Assembly: GCA_003999685.1 (NCBI GenBank)
Contig: CP021220.1
Span: forward strand, 186,001 to 250,000
DNA length: 64,000 bases
Direction: 5' to 3'
Origin: Taiwanofungus camphoratus
Lineage: Eukaryota > Basidiomycota > Agaricomycetes > Polyporales > Taiwanofungaceae
A program made the translations under genes and the position numbers. The notes below the pieces were generated by a model. It searched no databases and had not been told where the DNA came from. It worked only from the letters and a program-made list of their open reading frames with translations. Shown here piece by piece: positions 1 through 12,918 of the stretch. Numbering within the stretch: position 1 is the stretch's first letter; every line of letters begins with the position of its first letter.

Positions 1-45
1 TGACCAAGATCTCTCACTGGCAAGCGCGTTTCTGGGTATTCCGGA

Positions 46-53
46 TATTTATA
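46..53 (+). promoter_or_regulatory. TATA-like box upstream of the GH15 gene
   Basis: An AT-rich TATTTATA lies about 90 bp before the first ATG of the GH15 gene, in otherwise mixed-composition sequence. Spacing is plausible for a fungal core promoter with a short leader. This is position and composition only; no activator site is recognised in the 138 bp available. Confidence 0.3.
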
Positions 54-138
54 CCGCCGTTGAACGTTGAGCGTTGATACCCTTGGGTATCCTTTAGAAA
101 ATCACATCCAACTCCTTTCCGCTACCGTTCTACCGAGC

Positions 139-3100
139 ATGATGAATGTCAACGAACCCAAATCCGATAGAGATTACATTCCTATCGCTGACCACGGCCT
201 GTAAGCCTTCACTCTTAGTACCAATTGATCTCTGTTACAATACCCTCGGTACAGTATCGGTAATTTGAGAACTGCTGCCCTGGTACGTGTTTTTTTTCAC
301 ATTACTACATCGGTGTTAACAATTATATGCAGGTCAGCATTGACGGTTCAAGTAAGTATGCGGTCTTATAATACGCCCCCCCAGTTACTGCAGTGACATA
401 CTAGGATACATCGCACCCGTTTACAACGTGCTATATTTCGTCTTATAAACTAGACTGTCATAAATACCCCCCTCTCCCCCACATGAAACCCTGTGCTGAC
501 GTTCTGCAGTTGAAAGCTACTGCGTTCCGGATTTCGACTCTCCATCCATATTTGCGCGTATCTTAGATAAAGACAAGGTCCGTGTTGCTTAGCGTATTTG
601 TTAGGCTCAGCGCCGTTCTGACGCTTTTTCTAGGGCGGTCATTTTTCCATCACTCCAACAAGCCTGTATACGACGAAACAGAGCTACTTGCCGAGCTCTA
701 ATGTACGTAATCGTCGCTTCGTTATTCATATTTACGCATATTCATGGGTATATCAGGTTCTTCAAACCAAGTACGATCTTCCTTGACTTCTGTCCCGCTG
801 ACTACTGAGAGATTTGTAGGTTTCTCAATGACTATGGTGTAGCAACAGTGACGGGTGAATGGTCTTGACGTCCTGTGACGCATAACTTTTGTGCTGACTT
901 TGGCTTAGATTTCCTGCCGCGCCAACCGACGAATTTGACCGCTCGCCCTCTTCTTGCATGGTTGATTCGCCGTGTCGAGGTAAGTACATCCTGCGCAGGA
1001 TGAGCTTTACTTCAAGATGGGTAACAACAACCCATTCGCAAACGCACAGGTCATTCGCGGCTCATTTACTCTCCGAGTCGAATGTGCCCCCGCATTCAAC
1101 TATGCGCGGGCCTCACATACCACGGTCATCATTCCGGACGACTCAGTTCCTGCCATCATTCCGCCTTCTAGCGACGTACCCTCACATGAGAAGGTATTAT
1201 TCACTGCAGCAGACATGTCCTTGGATTTGCGTTACGTTGCGGAGTCTGCACTCGACAATGTCCCTGTGCCGAAAGTGGAGCTCAAGCTCCTGGACCTTAC
1301 CGCGAAGGGTCACCTTGGCCCAAGTGCATGCTGTGACTTAGTTCTTGAAGAAGGTCAAACGGTCACATTTGTTTTGAGGACTCCCCCTCGAAAGGAGGTT
1401 TCCGCTGGGACGAACCCGACTCCCCAGAGAGCGCACGAACTTGGTGTGCCTTATGAAAGTGAGCGATCCACAAAGACGTCGTGCTCGGTTTGTTGACAAG
1501 TAATATTTTTTGTGTGCTGGGATGCAGACCTTATTATGGGAGCGTCGCAATTACGACCTCAGGAGGATCCCTTCTTGACCAAGGTAAGCAAAAGCGATGT
1601 GTATCGTTCGACAGCCGTTCCAAAAAGTTGAATTTTCAAGCTTCTATTGCGAGAGCTACTTGATGTAGGCCTTATTGTTTCTTTCGTATGACAGGCCACT
1701 GATCCTTATCTGTATCTCCGCTGTTGCTTGATTGTTGGTACATGTCTGGTCCTAGGGAACGAACCACTACTGGAACGCCTGGATCCGTCGTTCTACCTAT
1801 GATGGGTCATGGAAAGAAGCGGTTCATCGCAGTGCCCTTGCCCTCAAGCTCCTCATTTATGAGCCAACTGGTATGTTCCACTGCGCATGTATACCTATCA
1901 GAATCTTTCTGATCAGAGAAATATAAACGATTAATTTGACGCACACGATACGTCCACCGTATATCCTGCGATGTTTCACACTGTATACAGGTGCTGTTGT
2001 AGCGAGCCCAACGTTCAGTCTTCCCGAGTACATCGGTGGGACTCGCAACTGGTAAGCGAATGTGCATCAACGTCATCAATTTACCTTTGTGCTTATGTGA
2101 TCTTTCCTTGCAGGGACTACCGGTATGAATTTGACCAGATAGAGTCGTATCTTCTTTGTATTTAAGTTTATTTCACTGTAGCGCCTCTTGGATCCGAGAC
2201 TCCTCTTTCACCCTCTACGCCCTTATTCGACTTGGTTTCACATACGAAGCTAATGGTACGAGTGCTTTGCTCCTCCATCGATAATGCTTGGCCTCATCAA
2301 CATGGGTATCGGTTATCATGCGAAGCATATATGGATTTCATCTTCGATCGCTTGCGTTCCAAGAACCCGGATGGTTCATTGAATATTATGTGAGTCATAT
2401 GACTTCAACATGCTCGCATTCATTGAGTGAACCCTGATGACCTCGCTTCCGCTTCATTATGTAGGTACACCATACATGGTAAGCATGCCATCTTTTCAAG
2501 TCTTGTCCATAATGTCTGTATACCTTGGGAATCTTTTCAGGGGAAAAGGACTTTAAAGAGGAGGAACTATCACACTTAAATGGTCACAAGGGTTCAAAAC
2601 CTGTCCGGTAAGACGTTTTGGCGTAGTGGAACTTGAGTATGTTTGGTGACTTAAACTGCTTGCCGCTATTGCAGGATCGGAAATGGTGCAATTGACCACG
2701 TTCAATTGGTATAGTTCTCTTTGTGTCTCATGTTGCGGTCTGGCTGAATTGCTACTCTTGGATGTAGGACATATATGGCGAATTGTATGCTTGTAAGAGG
2801 ACAATATGATGCCTTTTTGAGCCCTTCTGATTCCAACAATTCTACAGCTTCTCTTGGAATAGATGTTTCCTGATCAGCCTTAATTTTTTCTAGAATGGAC
2901 TGTATATATTTATCTCAGAAGGTACGCCGTTGTGTCATGCAAGGATAGGGCCTAGTTGCTCATTCTACACTATAGTACGGAAGGCCATTGGTATGATCGC
3001 TACTGGTTGTTTGGTCATGGTCACTGACTATCCTTCATTCAGTCTTATGACACATGGTATGTGGATCAGTTTATTGAATGATTTGTGATCTTACCGTAGG

Positions 3101-4606
3101 AATGACAAGGGTTGCTGTGCGAGAGATGTGAGCTTTTAAAATTGATTACTCAGATGAACTACTAAAGGAATATGATCATACAGTGTTGATTGTAAGGTCC
3201 CTACTCTTGTTGATTATATGTACTCACTTATGTTTTACAAGTTGTCATTATGAATTACAACAAGCCAGATTTGTGAGTTCATTTTGTAGATGGAATTAAT
3301 GATGAATTTAAAATACATCATTATAGGTCAATTTGGTGAGTGCACTGTAGCATGTCTCATCATGCAGTGTCTACATCTATCATCTCTGTAGGGAGGTCCG
3401 AAACCCGCACCGTCATTTCACTGTATGTAATTTCACCTAACAATCCGTGTGTTTGGCTGACAGATGACTTCAAAGTATTCAAAGGCGAGTATCTATAGTC
3501 AGAATGATTGACTAGATTCACATGTATTGAAGAATCACTAGGTCATGATGTGGTTTGTATTTGCATGACTTTTCTTATCTGTTTTTGACATGTATCTCTG
3601 ATCTACCTCTCTAGGGTTGCTATAGACCGGGGTATGTAGCTCACTAGTTGTGAGGTATGCGAGGTCTCACTTTCTGGTTTTTGTCAGGTCTGCGTCTTGC
3701 AGACAAGCGTTCCCTTCCATGCCCAAAGCGAAGTGAATGGCTTGCAGCACGTGATGACCTTTATGAGCAGATTATGCAGAAGGCATGGAATCCTGAGAAG
3801 AAGTTCTTTGCGCAGAGTTATGAGGACAAGGATATCCTTGACTCGTCTCTTATGATCATGCCACTTGTGTTTTTCTGTACTCCAGTGAGTGCTTAAAAAG
3901 TCTGGGATACCAGCATGACTAACTTTCAAAGCGAAAATAGTCAGATCCTCGATTTTTGAATACTTTGCATTGCATTCTGAACACTCCAGAAAGGGGAGGG
4001 TTGACATCCAATGTATATATTGTGAAATTGGACCTGATTTATTGACTGACATGTTTGCATACAGGGCCTTGTTTATCGATATGATGTTGCTAAAACTGAT
4101 GATGGTGTTGGCGGAGAAGAAGGAACATTTTGCTTGTGCACCTTGTGGTATGCTTAGAAGCCTTGGTTCTTTTAGTTCTGGATGTGACACTTCATTGATA
4201 GGTGTATAGAGGCCCTTGCTCGTGCAGGTGAATATGACAAGACAATGCTTGCCAAAGCTGTGACCATGTTTGAGGTATGCTTCATCATGTGTATACTTTT
4301 ATATAAGTTGACATTATCCGTTGTAGGATTTCTTACAGTACACAAATCATGTTGGATTATGTACTGAAGAAATCTCTGCTGCTGGTGAAGGGTAAGTAAC
4401 TTGTGACTATTAGGTTGTGAATCATGAGGTTCTGATAATCATAATCAGTCTTGGAAATGCTGTGCAAGGCTTTACGTAGGCTTTTCTCTTGCTAAGGCCA
4501 AGGCTAGTGACTGATGGTTGCGTGTGGATTTTAATCTAGGCATGTTACACTCATATCAGCCGCATATAATCTTTCAAGAATGCAGAGGAGGTCGAAGAAG
4601 ATGTAA
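139..4606 (+). CDS. Glycoside hydrolase family 15 protein (glucoamylase/trehalase-like), many exons
   Basis: Spliced gene for an intracellular GH15 enzyme, an inverting exo-acting alpha-glucosidase class acting on alpha-glucans or trehalose; the substrate is not decided by sequence. The start ATG gives [20 protein letters not shown], followed by [20 protein letters not shown], the usual N-terminus of this subfamily; no signal peptide. The N-terminal beta-domain includes [20 protein letters not shown] (from about 1050). The catalytic barrel includes [15 protein letters not shown] (~1760), [20 protein letters not shown] (~2000-2115), [18 protein letters not shown] (~2660-2790), [15 protein letters not shown] with the likely acid Glu at 3393-3395, and [20 protein letters not shown] with the likely base Glu (~4355-4480). 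The last exon ends with [10 protein letters not shown] and TAA at 4604. More than 20 exons are needed; one is only about 9 nt (Tyr-Ser-Lys near 3470) and may be followed by a GC donor. Exon limits are by eye. Confidence 0.88.
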
Positions 4607-4970
4607 AAGCTTTTGGAATCAAAGGTGACATTGAATTGCATGGCTTCTCAACTGAATGACATGATAAAATGGGAGCTGTATTTGTACATGTTAGATACCA
4701 AGTGATAGATCACAATAAATAAAAAAATGACATTATTGGGCTTACAGCGATATGCTCGAATGTGCAGGATCACAACTTTCAATATTGCATTGTCACAACA
4801 GGGTGCTGAAGACATGGTCAGTATGTGTGCCTTGACCTTGCACGTGCCTGGAAGGTCGCGGCTTGACTCTGACCGTTTATTTGACCCGATAATGAGCCCG
4901 TCAAAAGACAAGGGGTCAAGTTTGACTCTTACAACCGTGCGCCAACCGCCCCTCGCTCTCGTCCTCCTCG
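4607..4970. other. Intergenic region between GH15 and PUT1
   Basis: This 364-bp tandem intergenic stretch must hold the GH15 3' end and the PUT1 promoter. An AATAAA-like run occurs near 4713. No TATA box or convincing upstream element is seen near 4971. Nothing else is recognised. Confidence 0.5.
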
Positions 4971-7900
4971 ATGCTTTATAGGCTGGCGTGTACGGCTAGG
5001 CGCTTCCCTACACGGCACATCGCCCCCGCGCGCACACTCGTCTCTGCTCGTCCTGCTTATCGCACCCGCTCTGTACCTCTCGCCCGTATCGGACTCGCAT
5101 CCGGCGTCGCACTCCTCCTCGCATCGACTATCCACGCCGATGCACCGCCCGAACGCGACGACGAGTCTGCCAGCCATGCTCCTCCAGTGCGTCCGCCTAC
5201 GCCCCTCTCGGCGCTCATACGTGCCTACATCGTCTACTCCCTGTGCTCTATCCCTGCCCTCGTCGACGCATCTCCCTCCATCCTCTCCGCCTGCGAAGCC
5301 ATCCCCGGCCTCCGCCAGCTCGTCCACGCCATCGTGCGCGTCACCTTCTTCGATCAGGTGCGTACAGAGCCCTCCTTGAGAGTTTTGATTACGGCGTGCT
5401 TGCTGCCTATGACTATGGTTTGGCTGAGATCACTGCTGGTGCCATAATCATGGTATCATATGCGCCGTAACAGTGTACAATATACAAAACAGCTTGCATC
5501 CATGTCTCACACAGTGCACCAATCTCATATTCGATAGACCATTCCCCAAAGTACACACATTTCAGGATGCTGGATGGCTTAGTGGGGACGGAGGAACCGT
5601 GGTGCTCCCAAACGTCGGTCTAGAGCACTTATGGGTCAATCAAGTCTCGGCGACAGCAAGGTCAAACGCTCATCTGCTCCTCAGCTTGGCCCAGGATTTG
5701 CTACCGACAACTGTTGCCCGACAGGTTCTCTCGCAAGGAGCAGCCGCGCACCGCTACACGTTACAGTGCTTTGCAAGATGACTGAGACCCTGTGCGACAC
5801 GTCTCCACCTGCACAGACAGTGACTTGCTTGCTGCGGCTTTGACTACAAGCAAGTGTTAGTAATATGCTTGTATTGTGTTGCCAGGCTCATCTGTAGGGT
5901 GGATGACAAACTTCACAACATCCAGAGCTCATCCAAATGGCTTGACATTGCAGGATGTCTATGTGGACATTCCACCAGGCTAGCAACACTGCTACTTCCA
6001 GTGCGTAGCGTGATGGTAGATCGCCGATCAGTCACCGTTCGTGCGGTGGAGATGCGCCGCGCAGGGTCTCATTCATTTTGCACAGCACTGTATATTCTTT
6101 TTTTCTTTTGAGAAGGGTCTATCGATGTTGAGATTGCTACAAGGCAATACCACAGCTCTCTTCACTCAAAAAATGGTCCTGTTGGAGCTGGGAGCTTTGC
6201 GGCCGCCGTCTTAAATATTGGCTGCAAATATACCTTATTCATGTGGTGATCCGTGACACTGACGATGACGATGCTGATGATGCTGTGCGTAGTTCGTCGG
6301 CGGCGACACCGCTGAGGACGCCCTCCCCCTCCTTGGTCAGCTCCGCGCCCAGAACAAGGGCTGTCTGTTTGCCTACAGCGTCGAGGTCGATGAGGATGAG
6401 GCTGCCGGAAAGAGCAAGGGCGCCACGCACGCAGGCAAGCAGAGCGCGCACAAGCAGATTATCGCAGAGACGCTCCACTGCATCGACGTCGCCGCTGACT
6501 TTGAGGACCGCTACGCGGCGGGTGGGAAGCAGGCGGGTGGGAAGCAGGCTGGTGGGAGGAAGACATGGGTTGCGATCAAGCTAGTGCGTCGCCTTTCTCT
6601 TGCTGTACTAACGTACCCTGGCCTCTAATGAACCCCTCTCTGCCTCCCATCGCCTGCCCTTTGTCCACTGCCCCCAACGGCCCGCAGACGGCGATGGTCC
6701 CCGATGCCGGTGTCCTCGCACGACTGGCACAGCACCTCGTCTCTGTACGGCCCCCAGCCTCGCCGCCCGTCGCGTTCCCGGGGCGTCCACTGCCGTCGGA
6801 CCTCGACGTTCTTGCGTCCGAACCTGGCACGCTCCCAGGCCAGCTGACCACAGAGGACGTCGGGGCGCTGCGCGAGCTCCGGGCGGACCTGCGTGAGATC
6901 TGTGCGCGTGCGCAGGAGAGGGGCGTGCGGGTGATCGTCGATGCAGAGCACAGGTGCGCGTATGCATCTCGTTCTGCGTGCACGCGCTGATGCGGCGTGC
7001 CCGTGCTCGCAGCTGGTACCAGGTGTGTATTCTCCGGCGAACGGGCGACGTGATGACTGATGGATAGAGCACGGGCAGCCGGCGATCGACGCGTTCGTGC
7101 TGGCGCTGCAGCAAGAGTTTAACAGGCTCCCGCAGCCCCCGCCCACGCGCGCGTGGTTCTGGTCGTTCCCCGCCCCCGCGCCGACAAGCGGAGGCCAAGG
7201 CCCGGGCACGGGAGTGCAGCCACTGGTGTACCAGACGTACCAGGCGTATTTGCGGCGGTGAGTCCCGTCTCCTGTCTGGCATCCCTCTTGACAAGGCACG
7301 CTGACGACGGTGAGCATGCAGCACGCCCGCGTACCTCGAGGAGAGCGCGGCGGCAGCGCGGGCAGGCGGGTACGCGCTTGGCGTGAAGCTCGTGCGGGGC
7401 GCGTACCACCCGCACGAGCTCGCCGCGCACACCGCCGCAGCCCTTTCGTCCTCGCAGTCGCTTTCGCCCGAGGCCCACCCGCCGGTGTGGGCCACGAAGG
7501 CGGAGACGGACGGGTGCTACGACAGATGCGCAGCACGGGTGCTCGCGCTCGTCAAGGCGGACATGGACGCTGGCCCTCGTTCCGGCCCCACGCCGGCCCG
7601 TGTCGGGGTGCTCTTCGGCACACGCAATTGGACGAGCTGCGAGCGGATCGTGGGCGAGATGGAAAGGCTGGGGATGGCGAGGCCGGTGGGGGACTCTGTG
7701 GTATGGCTGGACGAGGCGGCCACGGAGCGGGTCGCGGTGGGGCAGCTGTACGGTGCGTGCTCGTGCTTGTTGCGCTCAGGGAGGGGAAAGAAATAGGGTT
7801 GATCGCTTGGTTGTGCAGGGATGAGCGACCACCTGACGGACCACCTCGTCCGGCGCACGCGCTGTGCGTCGCCGTTTGTGATCAAGTACATTCCGTACGG

Positions 7901-8095
7901 GAACCTCGCGGAGGTACGTCGAGTGCTGCGTTCTTTGTGACGACCGGTGGCCTGACGGGTGTATGTGTCTGATCGCAGGTCATGCCGTACCTCAGTCGGC
8001 GCGCCATCGAGAACAAGTCGGTGCTGGGCAACGGCGGCGCGGCTGAAGAGCGCAAGAGAGCCGGCGCGGAGATCTGGAAGAGGCTCTTTGGCTGA
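4971..8095 (+). CDS. PUT1: Proline dehydrogenase, mitochondrial (PUT1 family)
   Basis: FAD-dependent oxidation of proline to pyrroline-5-carboxylate, the first step of mitochondrial proline catabolism. Exons read by eye: 4971-5357, 6293-6583, 6688-6953, 7013-7022, 7079-7257, 7322-7752, 7819-7913, 7979-8095. They sum to 1,776 nt (591 aa plus stop) and keep frame throughout. The N-terminus is Arg/Ala-rich (MLYRLACTARRFPTRHIAPA) with a hydrophobic stretch (LASGVALLLAS), fitting a mitochondrial presequence. Family signatures follow: FFDQ/FVGGDTAEDALPLL, WVAIKLTAMVPD, VIVDAEHSWYQPAIDAF, GYALGVKLVRGAYHPHE (substrate/FAD barrel), GVLFGTRNW, SPFVIKYIPYGNL and the C-terminal YLSRRAIENKSVLG, the conserved RR..EN motif of proline dehydrogenases. 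Odd features are the 10-nt exon 4, which encodes part of AEHSWYQ, and a 935-bp first intron. GC-rich codon use matches a well-expressed host gene. Confidence 0.95.
5358..6292 (+). other. Unusually long first intron of PUT1
   Basis: The exon before it ends in FFDQ and the exon after begins FVGGDTAED, contiguous in the protein family, so the whole 935 bp is intronic (GTGCGT donor, GTGCGTAG acceptor). The other introns of the gene are 56-104 bp. The interior has mixed GC and no transposon ends or conserved coding that I can recognise. It may be an old insertion, or hold an unannotated noncoding or small gene. Confidence 0.7.
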
Positions 8096-8413
8096 TCTTG
8101 TTGTGCCGTTCATTGGGTCAATTCGATAGATGGCTGTTGTACATTGGATGTTTGTTGGGACAGGTCATCGGCATCCGCAAGGGGTAGATAGAGAACAAGG
8201 CTAGGCACTCATACTCGTACGCTAAAGTGACAACTGTAGATTGTTTGTTTCAGTACAGCTACAAGGGCAACATGTTTTTAACTAGTACAGATCGACTCGA
8301 TCGCATAATGGATACTGAATCATTGATTGACCGCAACAACACAGCAGAGTACAACGAGATCACACAAATTCGTCCATCGTCCATCATTTGTTTTTGATTC
8401 TTCGCCGCCCCAT
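8096..8413. other. Convergent intergenic region PUT1 / CAND1
   Basis: A 318-bp tail-to-tail spacer that must carry both 3' UTRs and polyadenylation signals. It is more AT-rich than the flanking exons. No gene, repeat or structured RNA is seen. Confidence 0.5.
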
Positions 8414-11400
8414 CTACGCACCGACAAGCTCCCTGAACTCTGCGCCCCACTCGCCCGACTTGCGCGTCGCCTCCACGAACGCGTCCCACCGCGGGTTCGT
8501 CCCGTGCTGGCTGATCTTACTGAGCGCCGTGACCGCGCGCAGCGTGCTCCGCTGCAGCTCCACCGCGCGCTCCAGGTCCTGCTTCACCGTGTCCTTCGTG
8601 ACTGTCGCGCCCTTCATGCTCTTCTCAAGCGGCGGCGTGACGTCGTCGAGCCGCTGCGCGACCGCGGTCGGCGCGACGCCCGCGAGGCGGAACAGCATCA
8701 TGTGGCAGATCACCTTCACCTCGTCCGAGTCGTCCGCGAGCCCCGCGAGCACACGCGCGAGGAATTCGTGCAGGTCGAGCTTCGACAGGCACGTGTCAAG
8801 CTACAGAGGCCGGTCAGTGGTCAACGCCTGGCTGTGTCGACGAAGAAAGCGCCTGCGTACCAGGGTATAGAGCGTCTCGTACGCGGTCTTGCGCGCCTCG
8901 AGCCCGTCGTCGACCTTGTGTGTCCAGGGCCCCATCTGCACCGTGCGGATGAGGTCCGGGTTGACAGTGGTCTCTTTGTACAGGTTCGGTAAGATGGCCT
9001 GGAGGTGATCGCGCACTAGGTGCGGCTTGAGGCGCGCCGCAGAGTTCAGCGCCGACAGCGCCAGGCGTCGGACAGTCTGCGTCATATCAGTATTACCAAA
9101 CCGACCCGGTCATTACAAGGTCGTACCAAGTCGGGATCGGCAGTCAGTGCCAGGAAGTCCATGAGTACCGAGTTGAGTAGATCGTCGTAGGAGCTTGATG
9201 TTTCCGCGAATGTGTACCGGATTGCAGATATAACCGTCGCCCGCGCTGCCGTGTTCTCATCACGAATACGCTCCTGATAACAGACGACGTCAGCGACCTC
9301 CCAGCAGCGTGATCATGATCCTTACATGAAGCTGTGGTAAATACAAAGCTGGATGCGTGGTCGTCAGTTTACCAAGGCATGCCGCGGCAACATTGCGTGT
9401 AGTCTCCTCGGAATTGTCCGAGTTCTCGAACAACGGCACCCAGAGGAGATCAGCCACGGTCTCGAGTTGACCATGCGAGCAGTGCGTAACGACCTTGAAC
9501 GGTGTGAGACAGACATGATGCATGTTATCAGGCTACGAACCTCCTTGAGTGCGTGCAACGACAGCAGACGCTTCTCGGAGTCATTTTCGACCATCTTAAC
9601 GATGACAGGAAGGAAATGGTGCAAATTTCCAACAGCAATGTTACCTGAAGTGCAATGAGCACATACGAGAAGAAGACAAACTATAAAATGTACAAACCTG
9701 CGGCAAAGGCAGCAGCCGTTCGGATTTCTTCCTGCTCAGCAGTAAAGCGCTCGATCACTTGTGAAAAAATATCAGGCTGAAGAGACATGTCACTAGGAGA
9801 CCAGGATTGTTAGTACGTGGAAGCTGCCCGACAATTATCACTCACATGAATCGACCAACTTCCCCCATGATAAGAAGACTAAGCACAGTCTGCGAGGTCT
9901 TAGCTTTCGATGAAGGCTACGGCGCGAGTGTTACATGCGTCATCTCAATCACTTCAACTTGTGCTACACACCTTGAGATGCCTCGAAAATTCTGCGACTG
10001 TGCCCGCGGCGATTCCTCGCTGACTCTTGACAACCTGGCCCACGCATCTTGCTACGTTAGAATGTGACGCGTCAGATTTCGGCGCCTTCTCCACGTAAAT
10101 CACGAGGTTTGGCACGACATGGGTCGCTACCTGCATGTCTGCCTCAACGAGAGCTGCGAAGAACGCGAGGACTGAGTCAAAGGCGGCACCGGACACAAGG
10201 GGAGAGTGAGCGATGGCATAAATATCCTTGAGAAGCTCGCTTTCGACCTCAGGGTAAGTAGTCGAAGGAGACAATTCTAAAAGAAGTGCCATAATGTTAA
10301 GTGTCTGAGCTAGTAGAGAGATATCTGAGGTGGTAAGATAGCTCTTCAATGGAGGGATCAGACTTGAAGGTAGATCAGCGGGGACACCAATTTTATATCT
10401 GAAACAAGTGTCAGCATAATACGCCTGAAGGAAGATGAGCCAAAATGGCAAACCGTCTCAGGAGGGCATCCAAGCAGGTAAACATGTCACTTTTTCCCAA
10501 ACGCCCACTCTTCTTTAACAGCGTCAGTAACCACTGCACACAACCATTCACCCAGTTATCATCAATTTCCACCTCCTTCGCCACCCGTGTCACAACATGT
10601 ACTGCGCCATCCGTCCGCCCAGTCGTCCTACACATCGCCTCCCACTCCTTTCTGTTCTTAGTCTTCATCATATCTGTCGCACATATCCACAAATCTCCAA
10701 TACAATTCTCGGCACATGCTCGCACCTCTGCATCTGTATCGTGGTTGCTCAGCCGCAGCACGGCCTCGTTGTATACACAGTCAATCCAGTCGCCATTCTT
10801 GATAGGGTTCATCGAGTTCAACAAAGCAGAGAAAACGCGGAAGGACTCTGAGGCCAGGCGTGGATGTTTTTCGCTTAGCAATTTGAGTAGGATAGGCGTA
10901 ATGCTCTCCAAGGAGCTATAGAACGTAAGCGGAGAATGGGTAGCAAAAAATAACGCGGCCAAGGACATGCAAGTGATCTGCAATGCCGAAGCATTGGTCT
11001 TGGATGACTGCAATAACACCGCTTTTGTTGTGGCGATGATCTGCGTAGACTGGTTCGACAGTGACCCTGGCAAGACGCTGAGCAAGATATGCAACAGAGA
11101 GAAGCCTGCCTGGAGGGTTGTGGGCGATGCCTTAGATGACTTCAATTGGCCCAGTGTAGCCTTCACCAAGGATGGGACCTGCGTTCGAAGAAGAGTATAG
11201 GGAGTATCTTCTATGTCCATACCCTCATCACGTTTTCGTTTCCCTCCAATCGTATGTTCGATATCCCTGGACTGGGAAACACCACCGTACACGCCTGTTT
11301 GAGTAAGCAAGACGACATAAGTCGCCCATACTTCCACTCGAACAGTTTCTTCACGGTCTCCGAAGCGAGAAATGAGTACAGGAGATACATCCTTGTAGAG

Positions 11401-12918
11401 CGTTATCAGCAACTCGGGGCGAGTACCGACTACTGCTGACAACAGCTTCGCGGCGGAGCGACGAATCTTGTACGATGTGTCCTCATCATCCGAGTACCTA
11501 ATGATCAATAGGTCAATGATCAAAGACACACGCCAATGATATAGACATACTCATCATCGAGCTCAGCATCATCATCGTCATCTTCGTCCGCCATTTGTTC
11601 GTCTTCATCATCGGCATCGCCAGCATAATTCTGAACACGATGAGGCCTCGTAGATAGAGATATCGAGGGCTACTCACAGGATCGTACTTGATGAACTGGT
11701 TTGCAACTTGAATTATAGCTGAAAGGAAAGGTGTGATTTCAGCCGGACACCTTAGAACAAGCGCCTCTAGTGCCTAAGGATAGATTCTCAGACCAATACT
11801 CCAACGGCCGAAAATTCAGCGCACCTGAAGACAACTCTCCCGCAACTCTTCATCATCGCGCTGTACCGCCTTGATAGTCCCTGGGATAATATCATTGAGT
11901 ACTGTGCCAATCTGATGTGGCGTGTGACGGGCAACGGCAGCAACTAGCTGTACAGTGGTACGCTGGATTTCTACGTTTGCGGACGGTGCGAGCCCTGGCA
12001 GAACATTCGACGTCAACAGTCCAGAGAACAGTTCCGTCTGAGAGGTAGGTAGGAACTGTGCAAGCGTTGTAATCGCACGTTTCCGTACGGCTGGGCGAGA
12101 ATGTGAGAGCATGGGCGTGAGGACAGGAAGAGGCTGAGGTCGCAGATCTGGACTGGATACATAGGAAGGGAACCGATGAATCAGAATAGACAAAATTGAG
12201 AGCGTCTCGATGAGCGTATCGGGAGGTGTGTCCGGCTGAATGACAGAATTAGTAACAATCGCGTGCAGATTCAATTGTATGACTAACGCCAGAAAGCTGT
12301 ACAAGCAGTTTGGGAGCGAGCTTCTCACATGCCTTTGACGCAGTCTTTCCCTCGGGTGGGAGCTCAGAGGTGATCGTCTTCAGCGCTAACGTTCCGCATC
12401 GAACTAAGCCTTTGGTAAACCTTTTGATATAGCGTAACCTACCTAAACCAGAAATATCCCGCAACTCCTCGTCTTTGCCAGAGGAAAAATCAATAAGCCG
12501 ATCTACAACATAGTCCATTTGATTCTCTCGGATGATCTTGATGAGCTGACCGAGACTAAAAAAGGGTCAACAGCCAGACTCTTATGTATTACATGCACGC
12601 ACCATTTCACGGCCTGGTTTTTCACCTCAGAGATCTTGTCCTCTACGAGTTGCAAGACTTGACGAAGGACCTTATTCTCAATCTGCTCATCGCCCAAGAA
12701 AGCATTTGGGTCCTCCTTGATCGCAACTAAAAGATCATTCAAGCCCATATACCTAACACAAAGTTTAAGTCCGCCCAGGACGAGGGATGTATCTCATCGC
12801 ACCTGAAATCCTGGTCCGAAGATTGCATCTACATTCGCGGCTGTGAGAGTAACTGTGAACATAGTTCGCTGAGGTTCACCTTCTCAATCAGACCATTCAT
12901 AATGTATGTCTTTGTCAT
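8414..12918 (-). CDS. CAND1: Cullin-associated NEDD8-dissociated protein 1 (CAND1/TIP120)
   Basis: HEAT-repeat exchange factor that binds unneddylated cullin-RING scaffolds and lets SCF substrate receptors swap; nuclear/cytosolic. The start is set by three small first exons: complement 12880-12918 (MTKTYIMNGLIEK), 12803-12828 (MQSSDQDFR) and the exon from 12752 (YMGLNDLLVAIKED), matching the EKM..SDKDFRFMATNDLM start of CAND1. HEAT repeats fill the protein: LRDISGLALKTITSELPP near 12350-12450, and SHSRPAVRKRAITTLAQFLP near 12100. An acidic segment, EDDDDDAELDDE then YSDDEDTSYKIRRS, near 11490-11590 is typical of the family. The C-terminal TIP120 domain runs through LALSALNSAARLKPHLVRDH (about 9000-9060) and KVICHMMLFRLAGVAP to the stop at 8414. 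Introns are short. The estimated length, about 1,200 aa, is close to CAND1 elsewhere. No disruption seen. Confidence 0.95.

Noticed and set aside
4727-4981. Small frame in the GH15-PUT1 spacer
   Set aside because: No motif, overlaps the PUT1 start and has no coding-like composition.
5473-6111. Short plus-strand frames inside the long PUT1 intron as a separate gene
   Set aside because: No conserved motif, no consistent splicing pattern, and low-complexity translation. Kept only as a question in the findings.
6608-7536. Long minus-strand frames (about 300 codons) opposite PUT1
   Set aside because: They are Arg/Pro/Ala-rich translations of the GC-rich PUT1 coding strand, cross its intron borders and show no family similarity.
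8327-8992. Plus-strand frame of about 220 codons opposite the CAND1 C-terminus
   Set aside because: Antisense shadow of the conserved TIP120 exons, Arg-rich, crossing a real intron.
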